Shown: piece after piece, positions 44,947 through 53,769 of the stretch
Layout: each line of letters starts with the position of its first letter
Position numbering within the stretch: the stretch's first letter is position 1
From: DATHKG01 sp035489435
GTDB lineage: Bacteria; Bacteroidota; Bacteroidia; Chitinophagales; Chitinophagaceae
DNA: 64,000 nucleotides
NCBI GenBank assembly: GCA_035489435.1
Contig: DATHKG010000103.1
Strand: one strand, 5' to 3'
Position numbers and translations under genes: made by a program
The notes under the pieces: generated by a model
The model's input: the letters and a program-made list of their open reading frames with translations, nothing else
The model's database searches: none
What the model was told of the DNA's origin: nothing

Positions 44947-44955
44947 GTTTCCATA
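44922..44955. promoter_or_regulatory. TetR operator: 12-bp inverted repeat with 10-base spacer
   Basis: TATGGAAACTTT (44922-44933) and AAAGTTTCCATA (44944-44955) are perfect inverted repeats. One arm covers the -33 TTTG and the other abuts the -7 element, so binding would block RNA polymerase. Placement right before a tetR gene points to autoregulation. Confidence 0.8.
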
Positions 44956-45057
44956 CATATTTTTTCTGTTTTGATACTTGTCTCAATAAACGGTGGAAAA
45001 TCTATATGAGTGGTAGCACCCTTTTCCATTTATCCCTTATTTATTCCCGAATAATAC

Positions 45058-45088
45058 TTTGGTCCGCCATCTGAACGGTGTAATTTTG
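45058..45088 (+). promoter_or_regulatory. Consensus Bacteroidota promoter (TTTG-N19-TAATTTTG)
   Basis: TTTG at 45058-45061 and TAATTTTG at 45081-45088 with exactly 19 bases between. Drives the DUF502 gene with a leader of about 50 bases. Confidence 0.8.
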
Positions 45089-45146
45089 AGGCCAGAAGAA
45101 GTTGAAGCTTGCATGGCTACGGCCCAAAAACAATAAAAATGAAGGG

Positions 45147-45791
45147 ATGAAAGCGAATTTAATTTTGAAAAACCTGTTTCAATACTTTTTGCAGGGATTA
45201 ATAATCCTTGCACCTATTGCCATCACTGTCTGGACGGTTACTGTGTTATTCACTTTTGTAGACAGTATTCTGCCTGACCTGGTAAATAAATTGTTTCCCG
45301 CGTTGTTTCGTGGTTCTAACTTTAATCCACTTCGTATTCCGGGAATCGGGTTTGTGCTGGTTCTGGTCAGTGTTATTGTGGTGGGTTATATATCGTCTTC
45401 ATTTATCATAGGCCGGCTGGTTTTGATTTTTGATAAGGTACTTGAAAGAACACCTGGCATCAAGGTAATCTATAGCACCGTTAAAGATTTTTTTGAAGCT
45501 TTTGCGGGGAATAAAAGAAAATTCACTAAATCGGTATTGGTTAACATACAGGCCAACGACACCTGGCAGATTGGCTTTGTAACACAACAGGAAGTAGAAC
45601 AGTTCGGACTTATAGAATATGTGGCCGTTTACGTGCCAAAATCATATGCTTTCGCGGGTCAGTTGTACTTTGTAAAAAAAGAAAGTGTTCGGTTGCTCAC
45701 AGACGTAAGTTCGGCTGAAGCGATGAAGTTCGCCATCTCTGGTGGTGTGACTGAATTTGAAGAGGATCATGTTCATCATGAAAAAATCTGA
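45147..45791 (+). CDS. DUF502 family membrane protein
   Basis: The protein of 214 residues has two N-terminal transmembrane helices (YFLQGLIILAPIAITVWTV and FVLVLVSVIVVGYISSSFI) around a short loop with the motif IPGIG, then a soluble domain with RTPGIKVIYSTVKDFFEAF and VYVPKSYAFAGQLYFV. DUF502 proteins are widespread in bacteria with no settled function. I start at ATG 45147 after GAAGGG; a TTG at 45102 would add 15 basic residues. The next gene begins 7 bases after the stop, so they form a pair. Confidence 0.88.
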   Translation: MKANLILKNLFQYFLQGLIILAPIAITVWTVTVLFTFVDSILPDLVNKLFPALFRGSNFNPLRIPGIGFVLVLVSVIVVGYISSSFIIGRLVLIFDKVLERTPGIKVIYSTVKDFFEAFAGNKRKFTKSVLVNIQANDTWQIGFVTQQEVEQFGLIEYVAVYVPKSYAFAGQLYFVKKESVRLLTDVSSAEAMKFAISGGVTEFEEDHVHHEKI

Positions 45792-45798
45792 ATGAAAG

Positions 45799-46764
45799 AT
45801 GAGAAAGTGGTTGTTGGGATCATGCATGTTGCTGATAAGCATGAATGCATGGTGTTGGGGATTTTTTGGGCACAGGCATATTAATTATCACGCAATCTTC
45901 CTGCTGCCCCCGGAAATGTTGATTTTTTTTAAACAACATGCAGATTTTCTTACGGAACATGCAGTGGACCCGGATAAGCGACGTTATGCAGTAACGGCAG
46001 AGGCCCCAAGGCACTATATCGATATGGATCGTTATGGCAAGGCTCCTTACCCTGATCTGCCAAGAAAATGGAATGAGGCCGTTGGCAAATTTTCGGAGGA
46101 CAGCCTCAATCAACACGGAATCGGACCCTGGTGGATACAGGTAATGATGGCAAGATTAACTAACTCATTCCGTGCTAAAGAAACTTCCAAAATTCTGCGT
46201 CTTTCAGCAGAACTTGGTCATTACCTTGCTGATCTTCATGTTCCACTGCATGCATCAAGCAACCACAATGGCCAGCATACAGGCCAGCATGGAATTCACG
46301 GTTTCTGGGAGTCAAGAATTCCTGAACTGCTCGCGGAAAAAAACTGGGATTTTTTTATTGGCCATGCAAGCTATATTAATGATCCCCTGGCCTATATCTG
46401 GGACAGGGTTATTGAAAGCGCAGCCGCAGCTGACACCGTCCTGAGATTTGAAAAAATGCTTTCTGCAAAATATCCTGCCGATCAGAAATTTTCTTATGAA
46501 GATAGAAACGGGTTTGTTATCCGGCAATACTCATCCGGTTATTCGCAGGCGTACAATACCATGCTGAACAACATGATTGAACGTAGGATGAAGTTATCCA
46601 TATACGCAGTAGCCAGCTTTTGGTATACTGCCTGGGCGAATGCCGGCCAACCATCTCTTAAGGGTCTTACAGCAGCTTCTCCTGACGAAGCCACCTTAAA
46701 AGAATTCACAGAACTGAACCTTAGCTGGCAAAACGGCAACCCGAAAGGCAAAAACTGCGACTGA
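45799..46764 (+). CDS. Zinc-dependent phospholipase C/S1-P1 nuclease-like exported protein
   Basis: The 321-residue protein has a signal peptide (MRKWLLGSCMLLISMNAWC), with the new N-terminus near WGFFGHR. The zinc-site residues of the phospholipase C/P1 nuclease fold are visible: Trp at the mature start, GHRHINYHA, HYIDMD and ELGHYLADLHVPLHAS with the His/Asp cluster. The bacterial substrate is not known and could be phospholipid or nucleic acid. It directly follows the DUF502 gene. Confidence 0.78.
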   Translation: MRKWLLGSCMLLISMNAWCWGFFGHRHINYHAIFLLPPEMLIFFKQHADFLTEHAVDPDKRRYAVTAEAPRHYIDMDRYGKAPYPDLPRKWNEAVGKFSEDSLNQHGIGPWWIQVMMARLTNSFRAKETSKILRLSAELGHYLADLHVPLHASSNHNGQHTGQHGIHGFWESRIPELLAEKNWDFFIGHASYINDPLAYIWDRVIESAAAADTVLRFEKMLSAKYPADQKFSYEDRNGFVIRQYSSGYSQAYNTMLNNMIERRMKLSIYAVASFWYTAWANAGQPSLKGLTAASPDEATLKEFTELNLSWQNGNPKGKNCD

Positions 46765-46899
46765 TTAGAATCAAAAACTACGGTTTGGAATTTTTGCAGC
46801 CTATTGAATTCATTTGTGGCTGATAATAATTTCTTTTAATTGATAAGCAGTTAATTGCAAATAAATAAGCTGCATTGTCCTTAAAAGAATGGAATTAAA

Positions 46900-46907
46900 T
46901 ACTTTTG
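46900..46907 (+). promoter_or_regulatory. Bacteroidota -7 promoter element (TACTTTTG) for serC
   Basis: TACTTTTG matches TAnnTTTG, 32 bases upstream of the serC GTG. A TTG lies 22 bases further upstream. Confidence 0.5.
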
Positions 46908-46938
46908 CATTCCTTTTACACCAATATATGTATACCAA

Positions 46939-48024
46939 GTGAACTTTATAACGCATAATTTCAATGCTGGCCCGAGTGTTTTGCCAGCAGAGGTTTTCCA
47001 GGAAGCCAGCAACGCCATATTGAATTTCAACGGCAGCGGTTTATCCATTCTTGAGATCGGTCACAGGACTCCCCTTTTTGAAAATGTAATGAACGATGCC
47101 AGGATGCTGGTCAGGGAACTTATGCAGCTGGATAACGATCACGAAGTGTTGTTTCTTCACGGCGGCGCCACCACCCAGTTTATGCAGATCCCATACAACC
47201 TGCTCAGTGAAAATGAAGTAGCAGCTTATACTGAAACTGATATATGGGGAACGAAGGGAATTAAAGAGGCAAAATTGTTCGGCCATGTTGAAGTTGTATG
47301 TAGCAGCAAAGAAGCGAATTTTAGCTATTTGCCCAAGCAGTTTACTGTTCCAAAAACAGCAAAATACCTGCATATTACCACGAACAACACCATTTATGGA
47401 ACCCAATGGCAGGATCTGAATCCCTTTTATGAGTATGGTGTGCCGTTAGTAGCAGACATGAGCAGTGATATTTTCAGCCGCGTGATCGATTTCAACAATT
47501 TTGACATCATATATGCGGGTGCCCAGAAAAATATTGGTGCTGCCGGTGTAAATCTCGTTGTAGTAAACAAGAACATACTCGGACAAGTGGATAGAAAAAT
47601 CCCCAGCATGATGGATTACCGGAATCATATCGAGAATGGTTCAATGCTGAATACTCCCCCGGTGTTTGCTGTATTCGTTTGTATGCTTACGCTGAAGTGG
47701 CTGAAAAAGATTGGTGGGGTTTCAGCTGTAGAACAGTTGAATAACCGTAAGGCTGCATTGCTTTATGATACACTTGATGCCAGTAAAATTTTCAAAACCA
47801 ATGTAGCAAAAGAGGACCGCAGTAAAATGAATGCCTGTTTCGTGATGCCTGACCAGGAGCTCGAAAAGAAATTCATGGCGGCCTGCAAGGAAAATAATTT
47901 TTATGGAATAAAAGGTCACCGCTCGACAGGCGGATTCCGTATCTCCATGTACAATGCACTTCAGTATGAAAGTGTAATCGCATTGACAGACCTAATGAAG
48001 GAATTTGAACAAAAACATGGATAA
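46939..48024 (+). CDS. serC: Phosphoserine aminotransferase
   Basis: The 361-residue PLP enzyme converts 3-phosphohydroxypyruvate to phosphoserine in serine synthesis and can act in pyridoxine synthesis. It shows HNFNAGPSVLP at the start, FLHGGATTQF, the PLP-binding Lys197 in GAQKNIGAAG and the C-terminal GHRSTGGFRISMYN. The start is GTG at 46939: the nearby ATG at 46928 runs into a stop. DUF1015 follows after 18 bases; serA, often found with this pair in Bacteroidota, is not here. Confidence 0.96.
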   Translation: MNFITHNFNAGPSVLPAEVFQEASNAILNFNGSGLSILEIGHRTPLFENVMNDARMLVRELMQLDNDHEVLFLHGGATTQFMQIPYNLLSENEVAAYTETDIWGTKGIKEAKLFGHVEVVCSSKEANFSYLPKQFTVPKTAKYLHITTNNTIYGTQWQDLNPFYEYGVPLVADMSSDIFSRVIDFNNFDIIYAGAQKNIGAAGVNLVVVNKNILGQVDRKIPSMMDYRNHIENGSMLNTPPVFAVFVCMLTLKWLKKIGGVSAVEQLNNRKAALLYDTLDASKIFKTNVAKEDRSKMNACFVMPDQELEKKFMAACKENNFYGIKGHRSTGGFRISMYNALQYESVIALTDLMKEFEQKHG

Positions 48025-48042
48025 CTCCGCAAAGCAACTTTA

Positions 48043-49305
48043 ATGACAACGATAGCACCATTCAAAGCACTCAGACCAAGACCGGAACTCGCAAAACAGG
48101 TTGCTTCCAGGCCTTATGATGTTTTAAATTCCAGGGAAGCCAAAGAAGAGGCTGCTGGTAATTCATATTCATTTCTACATATAACAAAATCAGAGATTGA
48201 TTTACCTGAATCGGTCGATTCCCATAGCCAGGAAGTTTATGATAAGGCAAAAGAAAATCTCGCTGCATTTATGCAAAGAGACATTCTTTTCCGTGAAAGC
48301 AAATCATGTTATTATATTTATCAGCTGGTGATGAATGGGAAAAGCCAGACTGGCCTCGTATGTACCAGTTCGGTAGACGACTATGAAAACAACCTGATAA
48401 AAAAACATGAATTCACCCGTCCTGAAAAAGAGATGGACCGGATAAATCACATCCTGAATTCAGGGGCGCAGACAGGCAATGTTTTCCTCGCATATCGTAA
48501 TCTTGATGAGCTGGATGAAATTATCGAAGGATGGAAATCAACACATGACCCGGTTTATAATTTTGTAGCTGCAGATGACATAACGCATACTATCTGGATC
48601 ATTAATAATGATGAAAAGATCTCTGCGATTACTTCGCTTTTCGCCGAAAAAATTCCATCGACTTATATTGCTGATGGACACCATCGGGCCGCTTCCGCTG
48701 CCAAAGTGCGTGAATATAAAAAAGAAGCCACTGCTGTTGGTGGTAAGCAGGGAGCAGGGACTGATACAAACGCTGATTTTTTTCTGACAACACTGTTTCC
48801 ATCGAATCAGCTTTATATAATGGACTATAACCGGGTGGTCAAAGATCTTTATGGCTTCAGCAAAGAAGATTTTATCGCCAGGCTGGAAGAGAAATTTGAA
48901 ATCGTTCCACAATCATCTTCAGTAGCCCCTGCTAACCTGCATGATTTCGGAATGTACCTTGACGGTTCATGGTACCAGCTTACGGCGAGGCCAGGCACTT
49001 ATAATGAAGATCCAATCGGAATCCTGGATGTCACTATTCTTTCCCAAAACATTCTTGATCCACTACTGGGTATAAAAGATCAGCGTACAGACACAAGAAT
49101 TGATTTCGTGGGTGGTATACGCGGTCTTAACGAACTGGTAAAACGGGTTGATAACGGTGAAATGGCAGTGGCATTCAGCCTGCACCCGGTAACCATTCAA
49201 CAGTTATTCGATATAGCTGACAGTGGCCAGGTGATGCCACCAAAAAGTACCTGGTTCGAGCCTAAACTGAGAGATGGTTTACTCACTCATCTTATTAGTG
49301 CTTAG
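48043..49305 (+). CDS. DUF1015 family protein
   Basis: The 420-residue protein begins with the family motif MTTIAPFKALRPRPELAKQV followed by ASRPYDVLN, and shows YIADGHHRAASA in the middle and FVGGIRGLNELVKRV near the end. DUF1015 proteins are frequent beside serine-biosynthesis genes in Bacteroidota and other phyla. Some relatives are described as serine kinase-like (SbnI-like), but the function here is not established. It forms a two-gene unit with serC. Confidence 0.9.
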   Translation: MTTIAPFKALRPRPELAKQVASRPYDVLNSREAKEEAAGNSYSFLHITKSEIDLPESVDSHSQEVYDKAKENLAAFMQRDILFRESKSCYYIYQLVMNGKSQTGLVCTSSVDDYENNLIKKHEFTRPEKEMDRINHILNSGAQTGNVFLAYRNLDELDEIIEGWKSTHDPVYNFVAADDITHTIWIINNDEKISAITSLFAEKIPSTYIADGHHRAASAAKVREYKKEATAVGGKQGAGTDTNADFFLTTLFPSNQLYIMDYNRVVKDLYGFSKEDFIARLEEKFEIVPQSSSVAPANLHDFGMYLDGSWYQLTARPGTYNEDPIGILDVTILSQNILDPLLGIKDQRTDTRIDFVGGIRGLNELVKRVDNGEMAVAFSLHPVTIQQLFDIADSGQVMPPKSTWFEPKLRDGLLTHLISA

Positions 49306-49383
49306 TCAGTTACATCTCATATCGCAGCTTAATCCGGATTGCAATTTTAACTTCTGGACCGGGTGGCTGTTCATTCAATCACT

Positions 49384-49391
49384 TATCTTTG
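49384..49391 (+). promoter_or_regulatory. Bacteroidota -7 promoter element (TATCTTTG), near-leaderless
   Basis: TATCTTTG ends 6 bases before the ATG at 49398, so translation would begin almost at the 5' end. Confidence 0.5.
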
Positions 49392-49397
49392 ACGCGT

Positions 49398-50414
49398 ATG
49401 AAATATAGCATCCTGGTTACTGGCCTCTTATTAATTATATCCGGCAACCTTAACGCCCAGCAACCAGATTCAACTTCGCCGGAAGGTAAGGCTAAGATTT
49501 TCCTTCGCCAGGGTGATTATACCAATGCGATCATGCTCCTTAACAGGGCCTCCGCATCAAATCCAAATGACCTGGAAATCCAGAAAGACCTGGCTTACGC
49601 GTATTATATGAAACGCGATTTTGTGAAAGGGCTTGAATTAGCAAAACCAATTGTGAAAAGAAAGGATGCTGATGTACAAAGCTTTCAGATCCTTGGGATG
49701 ATGTTCAAAGCAATCGAGGAAAGAAAAGAATGTGAGAAGATGTACAAAGAAGGTCTGCGAAGATTCCCAAACAGCGGCGTACTTTATAATGAATATGGTG
49801 AGATGCTTTGGACCAAACAGGAGTTTGCCAATGCGGTGAAGCAATGGGAAAGAGGAATTTTATCTGAACCAAGCTACCCTGGTAACTATTATAATGCTGC
49901 GAAGTTTTACTATTTCTCGGCAGATAAAGTATGGGGTATTTTATATGGTGAGGTTTTTATCAATCTTGAAAGTTACAGCCAACGCACAACCGAAATCCAG
50001 ACTCAACTCATCGACGGTTATAAAAAACTATTTACTGATCCGGATATCATGAAGAACCAACAACATCGTAGTGATTTTGCGAATGCGGTCCTTGAAAATA
50101 TGAAGAAAAATGCAGGCCTGGTTGCGGGAGGCATTTCGGTAGAGTCTCTCAATAAACTTCGCAAAGCCTTTATAGCCGACTGGTTTCAAAAGGATGCAAC
50201 ACGATTCCCTTACCGCCTCTTCGCACATCAACAGCAATTGATTAAGGCGGGCATGTTCGATGCATACAATCAATGGGTATTCAGTGCCGCCAATGCCACC
50301 CAATACCAGCAATGGGCGGCCAATCATATTGAAGAGGTAAACAATTTCACCAACTTTCAGAAAAACAGGGTTTTTAAACTTCCCAAGGGTCAGTATTATC
50401 AAAAAATCAATTAG
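49398..50414 (+). CDS. Exported TPR protein
   Basis: The protein of 338 residues has a signal peptide (MKYSILVTGLLLIISGNLNA, then QQ). TPR-like pairs occupy about residues 25-160 (GDYTNAIMLLNRASASNPND, NSGVLYNEYGEMLWTKQEF); the C-terminal half is helical with no motif I know. I prefer ATG 49398 to an in-frame TTG at 49389, because the promoter element ends just before it. A periplasmic scaffold is likely. The 272-base gap after it holds repeats described separately and no gene. Confidence 0.75.
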   Translation: MKYSILVTGLLLIISGNLNAQQPDSTSPEGKAKIFLRQGDYTNAIMLLNRASASNPNDLEIQKDLAYAYYMKRDFVKGLELAKPIVKRKDADVQSFQILGMMFKAIEERKECEKMYKEGLRRFPNSGVLYNEYGEMLWTKQEFANAVKQWERGILSEPSYPGNYYNAAKFYYFSADKVWGILYGEVFINLESYSQRTTEIQTQLIDGYKKLFTDPDIMKNQQHRSDFANAVLENMKKNAGLVAGGISVESLNKLRKAFIADWFQKDATRFPYRLFAHQQQLIKAGMFDAYNQWVFSAANATQYQQWAANHIEEVNNFTNFQKNRVFKLPKGQYYQKIN

Positions 50415-50540
50415 ATTTTTTTTTCTTCCTTTCTACTCAGTTCCTGATATATCGTGTTGCCGGCAGATTTGATAAATTTTTGGTTGCTTCCTTCCAGATT
50501 CCAGTCGCCTGAGTCATGGGCACTGGCTCACACAACATAT

Positions 50541-50567
50541 CTCATAATTCATAATTCATAACTCATA
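50541..50567. repeat. Dispersed CATAATT/CATAACT motif, second copy
   Basis: Four CATAA(T/C)TC-like units in a row. The first 17 bases are identical to 4995-5011. A duplicated 13-base motif (AAGTTTAAGTCGCG) lies further on at about 50617-50642. Confidence 0.75.
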
Positions 50568-50686
50568 TTTCTATTCACATATATTTACTAATTTCAAAGG
50601 GCTGCTGTAATTAAGTTTAAGTCGCGTAAGTTTAAGTCGCGACAAAGCAGGCCTGCTCACCAGTTTAATTTATTAACCTTGCGTAT

Positions 50687-52468
50687 ATGACTGAATTCCG
50701 ACGATTGTTTGATTGCCTTCAGTTTCATTTAGAAAATGGTCCTATTCCAGATATGCTTGCTGCAAAGGAGAATGGAAAATGGGTGAAATACAGTACCCAG
50801 GATGTTAAAGATGCTGCAGACAAGCTGTCTGCAGGTTTGCTAAATTCAGGAATTACCTGTGGTGACATGAGCCCGGAAGGACGCGATAAAATCGCTATTA
50901 TTTCCAAAAACCGACCCGAATGGATTATTACAGACCTTGCGGTTCAACAGATAGGTGCGGTATTGGTTCCGATTTATCCCACTATCAATGTGAATGAACT
51001 TGAATTTGTTTTACAGGATGCTGCAGCAAAGATTGTTTTTGTAAATGATGAAGAAACATTTCACAAAGTTCTCAGCATCAGGGACAAGGTTTCTTCTATC
51101 AAAGAAATCTACAGTTTCGAACATGTTGTGAATGCGAAATACTGGAAAGAACTGATGGAGAAAAGCAGTGTGGACACAATTGCCACAATTCCGGAAATCG
51201 CCAGCAGGATAGATTACAAAGATCTTGCTACCATCATTTATACCTCGGGCACAACCGGCAAACCAAAGGGAGTAATGTTATCTCATGAGAACATAGTTTC
51301 AAATGTCCTGGCCTGTATCCCCTGTCTTCCTCCAAAAAAGAATATGCGCGCACTCAGCTTCCTTCCGCTCAATCATATCTTTGAGCGAATGATAAGTTAT
51401 TTCTACCTGTTCACGGGCACCTCCATCTATTATGCGGAAAACCTTGATACAATCGGAGATAATCTGAAAGAAGTGAAGCCTGATATCTTTACAACTGTTC
51501 CCCGTCTGCTTGAAAAAGTGTATGATAAAATCATGGCAAAAGGTTCAGAACTCACAGGCGTTAAGAAGAAGCTTTTCTTTTGGGCTCATGGTCTTGCTGC
51601 CAGGTACGACATCAATAAACCTTTGGGTGCTGTTTATAAGATGCAGCTTGCCCTCGCAAATAAACTCATTTTTAACAAGTGGCGTGAAGCACTTGGCAAC
51701 AATCTCACCTGTATAGTAAGTGGTGGAGCGGCATGCCAGGTTAGACTAATACGAATTTTTACCGCTGCCAAAATCCCTATTCTTGAAGGCTATGGTCTTA
51801 CAGAAACTTCACCGGTAATAAGCGTTAATCGTTATGAAGTACATAACCGGAAATTCGGCACGGTCGGGCCAGTGATCGACAATGTTGAAGTAAAGATTGC
51901 TGAGGATGGGGAAATCCTTTGTAAGGGGCCTAATGTTATGATAGGGTATTATAAACAACCAGAACTCACCGCCGAAAACGTAAAAGGCGGATGGTATTAT
52001 ACCGGTGATATTGGTATGATGATCGACGATAAGTTTCTTAAGATTACCGATCGCAAAAAAGAACTATTCAAAACCAGTGGTGGAAAATATGTAGCACCGC
52101 TACCGATTGAAAATAAGTTGAAGGAATCACGTTATATTGAACAAGTAATAGTTGTTGGCTCCGGGGAAAAATTTGTTGGCGCCCTTCTTATACCTTCTTT
52201 CTCCAATCTGAAAGAATGGGCCAGGGAACATGGAATTACGGATACATCGCACCAGGCATTGATCAACAATCAGAAGGTACTGGCCATGTATAAAGATTTG
52301 GTTGAATCGTTCAATAAATACTTCAATCATGTTGAACAGATCAAAAAATTTGAATTACTTCCAAATGAATGGAGCGTTGAGAGTGGCGAGATGACCCCGA
52401 AGATGAGCATCAAACGCAAAGTAGTTATGGAAAAATTCCGTGACGCGATTGACAGGATCTATGGGTGA
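50687..52468 (+). CDS. Long-chain acyl-CoA ligase (AMP-forming)
   Basis: The 593-residue adenylate-forming enzyme activates fatty acids as acyl-CoA. It shows the ATP-binding motif IIYTSGTTGKPKGVMLSH near residues 183-200, LEGYGLTETSPVIS, GWYYTGDIGMM and ITDRKKELFKTSGGKYVAP, with a C-terminal lid. The length and TSGGKYVAP end match long-chain (FAA1/FadD15) ligases. It stands alone on the plus strand; no beta-oxidation gene is near. Confidence 0.93.
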   Translation: MTEFRRLFDCLQFHLENGPIPDMLAAKENGKWVKYSTQDVKDAADKLSAGLLNSGITCGDMSPEGRDKIAIISKNRPEWIITDLAVQQIGAVLVPIYPTINVNELEFVLQDAAAKIVFVNDEETFHKVLSIRDKVSSIKEIYSFEHVVNAKYWKELMEKSSVDTIATIPEIASRIDYKDLATIIYTSGTTGKPKGVMLSHENIVSNVLACIPCLPPKKNMRALSFLPLNHIFERMISYFYLFTGTSIYYAENLDTIGDNLKEVKPDIFTTVPRLLEKVYDKIMAKGSELTGVKKKLFFWAHGLAARYDINKPLGAVYKMQLALANKLIFNKWREALGNNLTCIVSGGAACQVRLIRIFTAAKIPILEGYGLTETSPVISVNRYEVHNRKFGTVGPVIDNVEVKIAEDGEILCKGPNVMIGYYKQPELTAENVKGGWYYTGDIGMMIDDKFLKITDRKKELFKTSGGKYVAPLPIENKLKESRYIEQVIVVGSGEKFVGALLIPSFSNLKEWAREHGITDTSHQALINNQKVLAMYKDLVESFNKYFNHVEQIKKFELLPNEWSVESGEMTPKMSIKRKVVMEKFRDAIDRIYG

Positions 52469-52640
52469 TTTCATTCCATACGTATAAATTGGCATAATCT
52501 ACGAATCAATTGCATTTCGTTGGCTATCAGGGCCGTTTCTCATCCAACTTGTCACAAAATTGAACATGTTCCGTAGGTGCCCGACAGTTCATGTTCCTGA
52601 ATTGTCAATTCATTCAAAAAAACGGTCATTACGCTTGTTC

Positions 52641-52668
52641 CCGCCTTTTTAAGTGTCTAAAAAGGCGG
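52641..52668. promoter_or_regulatory. Palindrome upstream of the tandem kinase genes, operator-like
   Basis: CCGCCTTTTTA (52641-52651) and TAAAAAGGCGG (52658-52668) are perfect 11-bp inverted repeats with a 6-base spacer. They lie 15 bases before the ATG at 52684 and overlap a TAATTTG that resembles a -7 element. It lacks a T run after the second arm, so an operator is likelier than a terminator. Another palindrome, GAACATGTTC, lies at about 52562-52571 in the same gap; nothing else is seen there. Confidence 0.5.
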
Positions 52669-52683
52669 TAATTTGTCGCATTA

Positions 52684-53769
52684 ATGACTCCGATAGTAAA
52701 TTATAGCACATTGCTGAAAAGGCTGCCAAAATTTGCAGGTAACGAACCTCATCTTTTCTGGGCGGTTATACCTTTAATCGCCCTGTTGCTAAACATTTCT
52801 TTATTCGGTTTCAGGTTTTTCTCTTCCATTTCAGTCTTTCTTGTATCGGGATTTCTGGGATTTGTCTTCGGTACTTTTCTTTGGTACCTATTGAACAATA
52901 TATCAGCGCTAACAAAAACCCATTTCGCAAGCGACAAATATCCCTACAAAAGAATGTTTACCACGATTTGTCTTTATGTAATTGTGACCACTCTCTCTTT
53001 AACCTTGATTCATTGGGTTTATGACAGCACGGGTTTTCTCGGATACGACTATGACGAAAAACGTTATCGCTGGTCACTGTTCATTGGTATAATCCTAAAC
53101 GTGTTTGTTACTTTAGTGCTCGAAGGTGAAGCCGGGTTCCGAAACTGGAAAGCTACCATGATCGAAACCGAACAGCTGAAAAAAGAATACATGCAGAGTC
53201 AGTTGCTTGGATTAAAAAGCCAGGTTAACCCGCATTTCCTCTTCAATAGCCTAAACTCATTGTCGAGTCTTATCAGCGAAGACCAGGAAAAGGCCGAAAA
53301 ATTTCTTGATGAGATGAGCAAAGTTTATCGTTACCTGCTTAGGAATACAGATGATCAGCTGGTGACCCTTGACACTGAACTGCAGTTTGTAAAATCATAT
53401 TTTTTCCTGTTGAAGTCAAGATACAGTGATGGTATAGAGATCCACTTTGAAGTAAATGAATCTGATCTCGCCTTGACCCTTCCTCCACTAACTCTCCAGA
53501 TGTTGGTTGAAGCTGCTTATAACCAGAATACTGTTAACAAAGACCGACCACTTCGCATCGAAATCAAGTCATTAAATAATGGCTGGCTGAGTGTAAAAAA
53601 CAATATTGAGAAAAAGGTAGTAGATGAAGTGGCTGACCAGTCGGCCCTGGAAAATGTCGCAAATAAGTTCAGGCTTTTATGCCAGCAAAACATCATTGTG
53701 ACAAAGACTGCAGATTATAATATTATTGAGTTACCACTGATTCGTCAATCTGAAAAATCAATTGTATGA
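52684..53769 (+). CDS. LytS-type histidine kinase-like protein with degenerate ATP-binding motifs
   Basis: The 361-residue protein has four transmembrane helices in the first 150 residues and a His_kinase (PF06580) domain with SQVNPHFLFNSLNSLSSLI carrying the phospho-acceptor His. The ATPase part is abnormal: the N-box reads LVEAAYNQN where the next gene has LVENAVKHN, so the Mg-binding Asn is lost, and the G-box reads SALENVANKF against VGLENIRHKF. It may be a catalytically weak partner of the intact kinase. Its last four bases (ATGA) overlap the start of that gene, indicating translational coupling. Confidence 0.88.
   Translation: MTPIVNYSTLLKRLPKFAGNEPHLFWAVIPLIALLLNISLFGFRFFSSISVFLVSGFLGFVFGTFLWYLLNNISALTKTHFASDKYPYKRMFTTICLYVIVTTLSLTLIHWVYDSTGFLGYDYDEKRYRWSLFIGIILNVFVTLVLEGEAGFRNWKATMIETEQLKKEYMQSQLLGLKSQVNPHFLFNSLNSLSSLISEDQEKAEKFLDEMSKVYRYLLRNTDDQLVTLDTELQFVKSYFFLLKSRYSDGIEIHFEVNESDLALTLPPLTLQMLVEAAYNQNTVNKDRPLRIEIKSLNNGWLSVKNNIEKKVVDEVADQSALENVANKFRLLCQQNIIVTKTADYNIIELPLIRQSEKSIV

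Noticed and set aside
44908..44958. N-terminal extension of the TetR protein to 44958
   Set aside because: It would be encoded by the operator and promoter themselves; ATG 44907 gives the usual TetR start.
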